From Butyrivibrio sp. INlla16 (lineage in GTDB: Bacteria; Bacillota; Clostridia; Lachnospirales; Lachnospiraceae), in contig NZ_FMYB01000005.1 in assembly GCF_900104155.1 (NCBI RefSeq), positions 99,437 through 163,436 on the forward strand: DNA of 64,000 bases, written 5' to 3'. The notes under the pieces are model-generated. The model was not told the DNA's origin. It ran no database searches and was given only the letters and a program-made list of their open reading frames with translations. Positions 44,346 to 52,303 of the stretch are shown in pieces. Each line of letters starts with the position of its first letter. Within the stretch, counting starts at the first letter, position 1. The translations under genes were made by a program, and so were the position numbers.

Positions 44346-45311
44346 ATGATTTCAGCATTTTTTGAGTTCCTTACAAAAGGACTTATATGGATAATTAAAA
44401 ACATTTTCGATATGATAGGATTTTTCCTGCGCTTATTGTTCTGGCTACTGCGACTGTTCTTACTTATACTGCCTGTTACAGGAATTGTTTACAGTCTTTT
44501 TTTTATTGCCTTGATAATAGAAGTTTTTGCAGGTGAAAGCGTCCTGTCTTCTATACTTCCCATCAATTTTGATTCCACAAGCACTAAAAATCTTATCCTT
44601 GAAACGCTTCAGGGATATCTTTCACTTCTGTCCCAGTACAGTGGAACTCTTATGTATTTTATACTGTTTTTGTTTCTGCTCATACTTGCGGTTCCGATAT
44701 TTCTTGTATTTATCGGTGCAGGGACATTTGTCTATGCGGGAAGAATTTTGCTCATCCCAGTACTGATAGATCTATTCGGATATCTTGTCGGAAGCGTAAT
44801 TATAGGAAAATCGTCTTCTGATGTATTCAAAGCCAGATATCGCAGACTTTTCCCTTCAGTAGGACGAAAGCTTAACGAAAAGAGCTATGACAGGTGGCTT
44901 CAAAGACACCACGATGAGTTTGAAAATGATACTTTCGGTCAGACAAAAAAACAGAAAGCTCTTGATGATTTTTATGAAGAGGACTACGAAGATGAATATG
45001 AGGATGATTATGAGGAATACGAAAATGATTATGATGGATATGAAAATGAATCAGAGCTCTACTATGAAGATGACTATGATGATGCGGAGTATGATGAAGA
45101 ACCAATAAATAACCCTTTCAGTAAATCTTTTAAACGTAGCACCAATGCCGAGCATTTCAATTTCTTTGCGGGATGTACAACACTTGATTCAGCAAATAAA
45201 AAATACAAATCTCTTGTAAAGCTCTATCACCCCGACAACATGGACGGTGATACTTCCGCTTTACAAGAGATCAATTATCAATACAACGAAGTTAAAAAAA
45301 GGCTGGGGTAA
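44346..45311 (+). CDS. Membrane protein with acidic linker and C-terminal J-domain
   Basis: A 321-residue protein on the plus strand. It starts with an amphipathic and hydrophobic region (about residues 5-35), has helices near 36-60, 103-127 and 135-154, then a basic segment (KARYRRLFPSVGRKLNEKS), an Asp/Glu/Tyr-rich linker (about 207-252) and a J-domain (271-321). The J-domain has the HPD motif at 295-297 (KLYHPDNMDGD), as needed to stimulate a DnaK ATPase. This suggests a membrane-anchored DnaK recruiter. The start has no strong ribosome site. Its only neighbours on this strand are none; it is divergent from the CorC gene and convergent with alr. Confidence 0.85.
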   Translation: MISAFFEFLTKGLIWIIKNIFDMIGFFLRLLFWLLRLFLLILPVTGIVYSLFFIALIIEVFAGESVLSSILPINFDSTSTKNLILETLQGYLSLLSQYSGTLMYFILFLFLLILAVPIFLVFIGAGTFVYAGRILLIPVLIDLFGYLVGSVIIGKSSSDVFKARYRRLFPSVGRKLNEKSYDRWLQRHHDEFENDTFGQTKKQKALDDFYEEDYEDEYEDDYEEYENDYDGYENESELYYEDDYDDAEYDEEPINNPFSKSFKRSTNAEHFNFFAGCTTLDSANKKYKSLVKLYHPDNMDGDTSALQEINYQYNEVKKRLG

Positions 45312-45357
45312 CCCCTCATCCGGCACTTCGTGCCACCTTCTCCCTTAGGGAGAAGGC
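45312..45357. repeat. Dispersed double-hairpin repeat, copy 3
   Basis: CCCCTCATCC, hairpin GGCACTTCGTGCC, then CCTTCTCCCTTAGGGAGAAGG, followed on the plus strand by CATTTTTAT. It fills the gap between two convergent genes, so this copy probably doubles as the terminator of the J-domain gene. Confidence 0.88.
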
Positions 45358-45361
45358 ATTT

Positions 45362-46567
45362 TTATATTTCAAAATCCTTTAGTATTTTTCCGTCTTTGAC
45401 ATAAAGTCTTGGAACGCGATGATTTAAATCGCAGGTAAATTCATAGTTAAATCTTCCGCTGATCTCACCAAGCTCCTCGACAGTTATGCTTGCGGGTTCT
45501 CCCTCTCCGAAAGTGCTTTCGGCAGTGCCTATAAGAATAACCTCATCTCCCTCTTTTGCATTGGGAATACCGGATATATCCACCATAAACTGATCCATGC
45601 ATACTCTTCCGATAATTCTGGCTTTTTCACCATGAATAAGAACATATCCCTTGCCACCTGAAAGGCTTCTGGGATAACCATCACCATAACCTACCGGAAT
45701 GGTCGCAATTCTCATTCTCCTATCGGACACAAATGTTCCGCCATAGCTCACGGGAGTGTTCTCCGGGATATCCTTTATGTATGATATATGGCTGTATAAC
45801 GACATTACAGGCTTAATGTCTATCTTATTTCTGCTCACCTCTTCCGAAGGCCACATGCCGTACATGGTTACTCCACACCTGACCATATCCATATGAGCTT
45901 CGGGCATATCGATTATGCTTGCACTATTTGAGCAATGCACTATCGGTATCTTGTATCCGTTATATTCTTCAACTTTTGAAACAAAATCACCGAACTCCTT
46001 AAGTCTTGTGTGGGCATCGGTAAGATCAGCCTCATCAGCTCTTGCAAAATGGGTAAAAATACCCTCAACTTCTATTCCGTCTGTAGCAAGAGCTGTTTTT
46101 ACAAAGTTCTCGCCATCAGCATCAGGGCGAATTCCAATCCTGCTCATTCCACAGTCCACTGCAATATGCACATGAAAAACCTCTTTTCCGCCCTGAGCTC
46201 GTCTCTTTTTAACGCGCTCTGACAAATGATTCAACATGTCATATCTGAAAACCGCAGGCCTTATATTCTCTCTGAGCATTCTCTCGTATGCATAAGGGAA
46301 AGTGTAGCCTAAAACAAGAATAGGCTTACTTACGCCTGCTTCTCTTAATTCAAAGGCTTCCTCTGCAGTTGCTGTTGCAAATCCCCATATATAAACATCA
46401 TTTTGGAGCATCCTTGCGATCGGAACCGCACCAAATCCATAGCCGTCTGTCTTAACTACAGCCAGCATTTTTGTATTTCTCGGAAGCGAATTATACATAC
46501 AATCCACATTGTGGGATATCGCATCCAAGTCTACCTTTGCATATACTCTTGAATATTCATCAAGCAT
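45362..46567 (-). CDS. alr: Alanine racemase
   Basis: A 401-residue PLP enzyme converting L- to D-alanine for peptidoglycan. The PLP lysine is K39 in AVVKTDGYGFGAV, and the C-terminal domain carries the second catalytic tyrosine region (PVSYGGTFVSDRRMRIATIPVGYGDGYPR) and VCMDQFMVDIS. It starts at ATG 46567, with AGAGG 11 bases upstream. It lies 45 bases downstream of the nnr gene on the same strand, a common cell-wall pairing in Clostridia. Full length, no unusual residues. Confidence 0.97.
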   Translation of the reverse strand: MLDEYSRVYAKVDLDAISHNVDCMYNSLPRNTKMLAVVKTDGYGFGAVPIARMLQNDVYIWGFATATAEEAFELREAGVSKPILVLGYTFPYAYERMLRENIRPAVFRYDMLNHLSERVKKRRAQGGKEVFHVHIAVDCGMSRIGIRPDADGENFVKTALATDGIEVEGIFTHFARADEADLTDAHTRLKEFGDFVSKVEEYNGYKIPIVHCSNSASIIDMPEAHMDMVRCGVTMYGMWPSEEVSRNKIDIKPVMSLYSHISYIKDIPENTPVSYGGTFVSDRRMRIATIPVGYGDGYPRSLSGGKGYVLIHGEKARIIGRVCMDQFMVDISGIPNAKEGDEVILIGTAESTFGEGEPASITVEELGEISGRFNYEFTCDLNHRVPRLYVKDGKILKDFEI

Positions 46568-46612
46568 TTCTCATATTGCCTCTGATTTCATAATATTTTT
46601 TTAACTCAAAGC

Positions 46613-48256
46613 TTAACAGATCATATTCCCGGAAAAAATATCTCGAAGACTTCCAGAGATATCTCTTGCCGTCATACCCTGCCTTCCGTGCTTTACTGCC
46701 GCCATATCTCCTGCTACACCATGCAGATAAGCACCGGCCACAGCAGCTTCAAAGACATCACTGTATCCGGAAAGAACAAGCGCACCCAAAAGACCTGCAA
46801 GAACATCACCACTTCCTGCAGTCGCCATTCCATCATTTCCGCTTATATTAATAAAATTTCTTTCTCCGTCGGAAATAACACTTCGTGCGTCCTTACATAT
46901 AATACTCGCATGAAATTCTTTTGCAAGTCTTGCCGTCTCATCCATGATACAAGTCCTGCAATCATGTATATCCTTACCGCTAAGTCTTGAAAACTCAGCC
47001 AGATGAGGCGTCATAATAATATCTGCATTGTATGCGCAAACAAGATCTCTTATATCTTTTTCGGATGATATGATATTAAGTGCATCCGCATCAAGAATAA
47101 GAGGGAGCACAGCATTTTGAAGAATAATCTTCATGATTTCTTTTGCAGAATTACCGATTCCTATTCCCGGTCCGCATATTATAGCATCCGCCCATCCGAT
47201 TGCTGAAATAAGAGCTTCTTTGCTTTTGCTATATTCGATAGTATCAGAAAGATTGAATCCCTCTTCGGTATAAGTATCCGTCATGGCTTCAGGCAGAAGT
47301 GTCTGAATAGCTGAGAGATTTGCCTCATCTGTATAAACCTTTATCATGCCGGCGCCGCTTCGAATGCAGCTCTCAGCAGCCATTATGCATGCACCGCTTA
47401 TTTTTTTACTTCCGGCAACCACAAGAACTTTCCCAAACGAACCTTTATTACCCGCAGGATTTCTTGGCGGCAGCAGCTTAACCGGGATTTCTTTTTTATC
47501 AGGGATGTCAACATACTTAAATTTGGGATAATCCTTCAAAAAGCCATCCTCAGTGATACCCACATTCACTATATGTATCTCACCTGCATGAGCAGCTCCA
47601 GGATAAAAAACAAGCCCCATTTTCAAAAAGCCAAAGGTCACTGTCTCATCTGCCCTTATTGCATAGCCATGTACCTGACCCGTATCCGAATTAATACCTG
47701 TTGGTATGTCAGCTGCTATAACATGTGGGAATTTCCCATCATAATCTTCTCTTGAATAATTGATTTCCCATACCGCGGCTGAATAATCCCCCGTAAGGTC
47801 TCTTGAGCAGCCTATCCCCAGCATGGCATCAACTATTACGTCACATTTTTTTATTTGAGAGCCAAGTTTGGACTGATCAAAATCCACGACATTAAGGCCA
47901 TAGGACAATGCTATTTTCAGCTGTGAGCTACATGCGGAAGTCCTTTTTGTATTTGAAGCCTTATCACTTAGACTGTGATTAACAAGAACAAGCGTGACAG
48001 GTATTTTATCCTGAAAAAGAAGTCTGGCCGCTGCAATTCCATCACCGCCGTTATTCCCGCTTCCCGCAAGAATCAGAACCTTACCACCCTCCGGAAGAGC
48101 TTTTTTTACATATTTGCATATAGAAAGCGCCGCCCTTTCCATAAGAACATCCTGCGGCACTCCGAACTCGGAGATTGTAGCCGCATCACATCGCTTCATC
48201 TCGGCAGCGCTTACAACATAATTTGAATTTTTATCAATTATCGGTAAATTTTTCAT
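46613..48256 (-). CDS. nnr: Bifunctional NAD(P)H-hydrate repair enzyme (epimerase plus dehydratase)
   Basis: A 547-residue fusion. The N-terminal NnrE epimerase half (about 1-225) has LILAGSGNNGGDGIAAARLL, and the C-terminal NnrD dehydratase half has GNKGSFGKVLVVAGSKKISGA, DADALN and TAGSGDVLAGLLGALV. Together they repair damaged NAD(P)H hydrates in the cytoplasm. The start overlaps the end of the 48234-48917 gene by 23 bases. The alr gene follows on the same strand. Confidence 0.95.
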   Translation of the reverse strand: MKNLPIIDKNSNYVVSAAEMKRCDAATISEFGVPQDVLMERAALSICKYVKKALPEGGKVLILAGSGNNGGDGIAAARLLFQDKIPVTLVLVNHSLSDKASNTKRTSACSSQLKIALSYGLNVVDFDQSKLGSQIKKCDVIVDAMLGIGCSRDLTGDYSAAVWEINYSREDYDGKFPHVIAADIPTGINSDTGQVHGYAIRADETVTFGFLKMGLVFYPGAAHAGEIHIVNVGITEDGFLKDYPKFKYVDIPDKKEIPVKLLPPRNPAGNKGSFGKVLVVAGSKKISGACIMAAESCIRSGAGMIKVYTDEANLSAIQTLLPEAMTDTYTEEGFNLSDTIEYSKSKEALISAIGWADAIICGPGIGIGNSAKEIMKIILQNAVLPLILDADALNIISSEKDIRDLVCAYNADIIMTPHLAEFSRLSGKDIHDCRTCIMDETARLAKEFHASIICKDARSVISDGERNFINISGNDGMATAGSGDVLAGLLGALVLSGYSDVFEAAVAGAYLHGVAGDMAAVKHGRQGMTARDISGSLRDIFSGNMIC

Positions 48257-48917
48257 CTTCTACTATTATCCCATCGCGTTCAGTCATTCCGGGTCTGATT
48301 ACAGGGTGTCGTTTTTCAGGATTGTACTTTAGATCAAAGAGATCAATAACTTCAGGTCCGAAAATGTTGTGCATATAGGAATATACATTAAAGTTTTCGA
48401 GCTCTTTTTCCTGCATTCGGATAATATTCTTTTTCAGCTGTACCCTTACTTTTGATATCCACTCATCAACAGCATCGATTTCGAGGGTATTATCATGCAT
48501 TCTTTTATAAAAGATATTCATCGTCTCGATCATGAGCTGATAATCGATCTGATAAATCTCTCTGGGAAGTCCGAGCATATCGTCCTCGCACTCCTCTATC
48601 TTATCATTGCACTCCTTGATAAGGCGTGTATGATCATCAATTTCGGCCTCAATCTTCTTCCGCTTCTTTGGATTCTTTCCCGCATCATCTCTTAGGACAA
48701 CAATCTCACCGAGAAGCTTTTTCTTAAGCCTCTTTATGTCCTTAATTTTTTCCCTTGTCTTTTCCTGTATGTTCACAAGCTTATTAAGCTCAGCCTCAAG
48801 CTCCTTTATTTTGGGAGTTTTGGGACTAAGAAGGAAAAGCTGTTGCCATTTTTCGTCCTTGGAAAGAATCGGAATATCCTTTCCGACAAGAGCATCAGAA
48901 TAGTCGTTATTAGCCAT
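48234..48917 (-). CDS. Coiled-coil protein of unknown function
   Basis: A 227-residue charged protein. A long coiled coil (about residues 40-125) starts with KIKELEAELNKLVNIQEKTREK and is followed by a helical C-terminal region (YQLMIETMNIFYKRM). No membrane segment, signal or catalytic motif is seen. The start is ATG 48917, with GGAGG eight bases upstream; the longer frame would need a TTG start. It sits between rex and nnr, overlapping nnr by 23 bases, so it is probably cotranscribed with both. I do not recognise the family. Confidence 0.75.
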   Translation of the reverse strand: MANNDYSDALVGKDIPILSKDEKWQQLFLLSPKTPKIKELEAELNKLVNIQEKTREKIKDIKRLKKKLLGEIVVLRDDAGKNPKKRKKIEAEIDDHTRLIKECNDKIEECEDDMLGLPREIYQIDYQLMIETMNIFYKRMHDNTLEIDAVDEWISKVRVQLKKNIIRMQEKELENFNVYSYMHNIFGPEVIDLFDLKYNPEKRHPVIRPGMTERDGIIVEDEKFTDN

Positions 48918-48949
48918 ATCGGCATCCTCCAAGCGGTTTAAATCACTTG

Positions 48950-49600
48950 TTATTTCCTGGAGTTGTGATTATTTTCATATCTATCAATGCTATATGAAAG
49001 TTTCATAAGCGAATCTGACAGATGAACATTTTCGACCTGAACATTCTCAGGAAGATCAAGATCAACATGTGCAAAATTCCATATAGCCTTTATGCCGCAT
49101 TTTACAAGTTTATCGGCCATAGGAACAGCCTGATCCTTAGGTATTGCAAGGACCGCAATCTCTATCTTATTTTCTTTTACAAACTGTTCAATCTCTTCGA
49201 CAGGTCTGATCTCAATATCACGTATTTTCTTACCATGAAGCTTAGGATTTAAATCAAAAGCTCCTTTAAATATGAATCCTCTGTTGAAGAAATTGTTATA
49301 ACCGGAAAGAGCCTGTCCAAGATGACCTGCCCCAATAATGATAAGTGTATGCTCCCTGTCAAGACCGAGTATCTTACCTATTTCCTCATATAAGTACTCA
49401 ACATTATAGCCGTAGCCTTGTTGTCCGAAGCCTCCGAAATTATTAAAATCCTGCCTGATCTGTGAAGCAGTAACCTTCATAATATCGCTGAGTTCCTGAG
49501 ATGAAACTCTATCTATTCCCTGACTTTTCAGTTCACCTAAGTATCTGAAATAGCGGGGCAATCGGCTAATAACAGCCTGAGATATTTCTTTTCTCGCCAT
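48950..49600 (-). CDS. rex: Redox-sensing transcriptional repressor Rex
   Basis: A 216-residue Rex. The N-terminal winged-helix domain has ISRLPRYFRYLGELKSQGIDRVSSQELSDIMKVTASQIRQDF, and the NAD(H)-binding Rossmann domain has LIIIGAGHLGQALSGY. It represses fermentative and respiratory genes when NADH is low and releases DNA when NADH rises. GGAGG precedes the ATG. It has its own promoter, with a Rex-like half-site (see 49667-49694). The next genes on this strand are a coiled-coil gene and nnr. Confidence 0.96.
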   Translation of the reverse strand: MARKEISQAVISRLPRYFRYLGELKSQGIDRVSSQELSDIMKVTASQIRQDFNNFGGFGQQGYGYNVEYLYEEIGKILGLDREHTLIIIGAGHLGQALSGYNNFFNRGFIFKGAFDLNPKLHGKKIRDIEIRPVEEIEQFVKENKIEIAVLAIPKDQAVPMADKLVKCGIKAIWNFAHVDLDLPENVQVENVHLSDSLMKLSYSIDRYENNHNSRK

Positions 49601-49666
49601 ACATCCTCCATGACTGACACCGAAAAAATTATGTTATTTATTACTCTGTAAATTCGGCTAATTTTA

Positions 49667-49694
49667 ATTATACTATCTGTTAAATTTTCGTCAA
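49667..49694 (-). promoter_or_regulatory. rex promoter with overlapping Rex-like operator
   Basis: Minus-strand sigma-A promoter: -35 TTGACG (49689-49694), 16-base spacer, -10 TATAAT (49667-49672). The 18 bases at 49677-49694 read TTGACGAAAATTTAACAG, matching the clostridial Rex consensus TTGTTAANNNNTTAACAA at about 10 of 14 defined positions, which suggests autoregulation. Confidence 0.55.
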
Positions 49695-49901
49695 TCTTAT
49701 AAATTGACTTTACAATAATTTTATTTGTCATTAATACAAATTTGAAAATATGTTTCAACGTAGATAATATCTGATGAAATTAGTTTTCAGAAATATGCAT
49801 TTTTATCTTTTCTTTAATACCCAGTTTATGAATTGTTTCGAATTGGAAATTATAATAACGATATCTTCGTATGTAGTTTTTTAGAAGTTGGAGATAAAAA
49901 T

Positions 49902-50237
49902 ATGGGAATGTCAATTGATGGATTAGGTGCTTACAATATGTACCAGGCAAGGCCTATGAATTATACAGTATCCAATCAGGCTCCTGTATCGGATGTGTAT
50001 GACAAGCATAAGGCTGTTGGTGATATCGCCACTGTTGCTCCTGTAGTTTATCCTAATGCTCAGGAAGTAAAAGTCGGTGAAGTTGCCAGTACCGATGGCA
50101 AGGATGAAGCTCTGAAAGTAAGCCAGCAATATAATCAGATAGCTTCAAAATTCGGAAACACAACGGTAGGTTACGGACGTGATATGTCAGGTTATTCCTA
50201 CAGTCAACCCGGTAGTTCCTTTGATGCTTTTGCATAA
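49902..50237 (+). CDS. Small hypothetical protein
   Basis: A 111-residue protein, with MGMSIDGLGAYNMYQARPMNY at its N-terminus and SGYSYSQPGSSFDAFA at its C-terminus. There is no signal peptide, membrane helix or enzyme motif; glycine, serine and tyrosine are frequent, and low-complexity, partly disordered structure is likely. The start ATG 49902 has GGAG eight bases upstream (GGAGATAAAAAT); the frame opens earlier at 49833 without support. It is one of only two plus-strand genes in the window, lies divergent to rex, and ends next to a bidirectional hairpin. I do not recognise it. Confidence 0.65.
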   Translation: MGMSIDGLGAYNMYQARPMNYTVSNQAPVSDVYDKHKAVGDIATVAPVVYPNAQEVKVGEVASTDGKDEALKVSQQYNQIASKFGNTTVGYGRDMSGYSYSQPGSSFDAFA

Positions 50238-50262
50238 GGATTTTAAATGAGAAAAGTAGAAA

Positions 50263-50300
50263 AAGAAGCTCTTTCAAGTTAGTCCTTGAAAGAGCTTCTT
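50263..50300. terminator. Bidirectional rho-independent terminator
   Basis: 16-bp stem (AAGAAGCTCTTTCAAG and its complement) with a 6-base loop, between the convergent small gene and ABC-F gene. The minus strand is followed by TTTTTCT after the stem, so it mainly serves the ABC-F gene, which ends seven bases away. Confidence 0.88.
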
Positions 50301-50306
50301 CTTTGA

Positions 50307-52301
50307 TTACTCAGATAAGGTTTCCCATTCATCATAGAGTTCCGAAAGACGTTCTTCGTTTGATGAAAGTTCATCGGATAGCTTTCGAACCTTAGCAAGA
50401 TCGGTCGCTACATCAGGATCTGAGAGTTCTTCATTTATTTTCTCATTCCTCTCTTCCAACTTAGCTATCTCATCTTCGCATTTTTTTAGAGCAGCTTCCT
50501 GCTTACGCTTTCTGGCTGCTTCTTCTTTTTGTGCTTTCCAGTCTGCTGCACCTGAACCGGAATCAGCATCGGAAGTACTGCCTTTTGAAGCAAGCTTGCC
50601 AAAACCCGAACCTGAAACAGCATCAGCGGAATCCATCTCGATTCCTCTGCCAAAGGAGGAATTATCTCCTTTTTCAGCAATAGCACGAGCTGTCTGTTCC
50701 TCACAATGCTCCATGTAGTAATCATAGTTACCAATATAATTAACCAGTGATCCGTGAGTAAGGTCAAGTATTCTGGTCGCTGTTTTGTTTATAAAATATC
50801 TGTCATGGCTGACATATAAAACAGTTCCTTCATATCCGCAAAGAGCATCCTCAAGAATTTCCTTGCTAGTAATATCAAGGTGGTTCGTAGGCTCATCGAG
50901 AATCAGGAAATTAGCTTCTGAAAGCATAAGCTTTGCAAGTGAAACCCTTCCCTTCTCTCCGCCGGAAAGATCTCCGATGCGTTTAAACACATCATCACCG
51001 GTAAAAAGAAACGCTGCAAGAGTGTTCCTGATCTCAGTATTATTCATTGACGGATATGCATCGGATAACTCTTCAAAAAGAGTCTTTTCATTGTGAAGAA
51101 CCTGATGTTCCTGATCGTAATAACCGACATGAACCTTTACTCCGAGAATGATTTCTCCTTCATCAAGAGTCTCCATGCCATTAATGATTTTAAGCATTGT
51201 TGTCTTACCGGTTCCGTTATCGCCGATAATTGCAACACGCTCACCCCTCTTAATATCAAAAGAAATATCCTTAAAGAGCTGCTCATTTCCAAAGGATTTG
51301 GCAATACTCTCAACATGCATTACGTCATTACCGCTCACGCAGTTAGGTGTAAGGGTTATACGCATATCATCCCTTACCTCCGTGGGCTTCTCAAGACGTT
51401 CTATCTTATCGAGCATCTTCTCTCTGCTCTCGGCACGTTTGATACTCTTTTCACGGTTAAACTGTTTAAGCTTATCTATAACTTCTTCCTGATGCTTAAT
51501 TTCTGCCTGCTGATTCAGATATGCCTTCAGCTTGGCAGCTCTGATCTGCTCGCGTTTTTTGGCATATGCAGTATAGTTTCCAATATAAACATCAGCATTT
51601 GTCTGATCTATTTCGATCACCTTTTGGGCGATACGATCCAGAAAGTATCTGTCATGGGATACAATAAGCACTGCACCCTTATAATTCATAAGATAACCCT
51701 CAAGCCACCTTATGGAGTTCATATCGAGATGGTTTGTAGGCTCATCGAGAATTATAAGATCCGGGCTCTGCAAAAGAAGCTTACCCAAAGCCACTCTGGT
51801 CTTCTGGCCTCCGGAAAGCGTCGATATTTTCTTATCGAATTCATCCTCAGAAAATCCGAGACCTTTTGCTACACCAATGACCTCACTCTCCCAGGCATAA
51901 CCGTTTTTAAGCTGGAATTCGTGGTTCATCTGAGCATAGCGTTCCATGAGCCGATCGAGTTCTTCGCCGCGAAGAATATCCATCTGAGCTTCCGCCGCTC
52001 GTATCTCAGTCTCCAGATCAATAACATCCCTTTTCATCTCGCGAAGTTCTTCATAGATGCTGTGAGCGCTATCTATATTCTGATTCTGAGCAAGATATCC
52101 AAAAGTCGTGTCTCTTGAGAACGTAACCGATCCGGTATCGGGAGTAAGCTCACCAATAATCATTCTGATGAGCGTCGTCTTCCCTGCACCGTTTATTCCT
52201 ACTATCGCAGCCTTCTCGTTATCCTCAATATGAAAAGATACTCCCTTCAAAACATCCTTACCATCGAAGGATTTTGAAAGATCATGACAGTTTAGTACCA
52301 A
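50307..52301 (-). CDS. ABC-F family ATPase (ribosome-associated, YdiF/Uup-like)
   Basis: A 664-residue protein with two ABC domains. Domain 1 has GINGAGKTTLIRM, LSGGQKTRVALGKLLL and ILDEPTNHLD; domain 2 has GDNGTGKTTMLKI, LSGGEKGRVSLAKLML and ILDEPTNHLD. There are no membrane helices, and a basic helical linker (EIKHQEEVIDKLKQFNREKS) joins the domains. A C-terminal coiled coil (about 590-660) follows a Ser/Gly-rich segment. ABC-F proteins act on the ribosome, in stalling rescue or antibiotic protection. No antibiotic specificity can be inferred. It follows the Fe-S flavoprotein gene by 2 bases. Confidence 0.9.
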   Translation of the reverse strand: MVLNCHDLSKSFDGKDVLKGVSFHIEDNEKAAIVGINGAGKTTLIRMIIGELTPDTGSVTFSRDTTFGYLAQNQNIDSAHSIYEELREMKRDVIDLETEIRAAEAQMDILRGEELDRLMERYAQMNHEFQLKNGYAWESEVIGVAKGLGFSEDEFDKKISTLSGGQKTRVALGKLLLQSPDLIILDEPTNHLDMNSIRWLEGYLMNYKGAVLIVSHDRYFLDRIAQKVIEIDQTNADVYIGNYTAYAKKREQIRAAKLKAYLNQQAEIKHQEEVIDKLKQFNREKSIKRAESREKMLDKIERLEKPTEVRDDMRITLTPNCVSGNDVMHVESIAKSFGNEQLFKDISFDIKRGERVAIIGDNGTGKTTMLKIINGMETLDEGEIILGVKVHVGYYDQEHQVLHNEKTLFEELSDAYPSMNNTEIRNTLAAFLFTGDDVFKRIGDLSGGEKGRVSLAKLMLSEANFLILDEPTNHLDITSKEILEDALCGYEGTVLYVSHDRYFINKTATRILDLTHGSLVNYIGNYDYYMEHCEEQTARAIAEKGDNSSFGRGIEMDSADAVSGSGFGKLASKGSTSDADSGSGAADWKAQKEEAARKRKQEAALKKCEDEIAKLEERNEKINEELSDPDVATDLAKVRKLSDELSSNEERLSELYDEWETLSE

Positions 52302-52303
52302 AA

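Noticed and set aside
51093..52118. A 341-codon plus-strand frame over the ABC-F gene.
   Set aside because: Antisense of conserved ABC motifs, and no ribosome site or family match.
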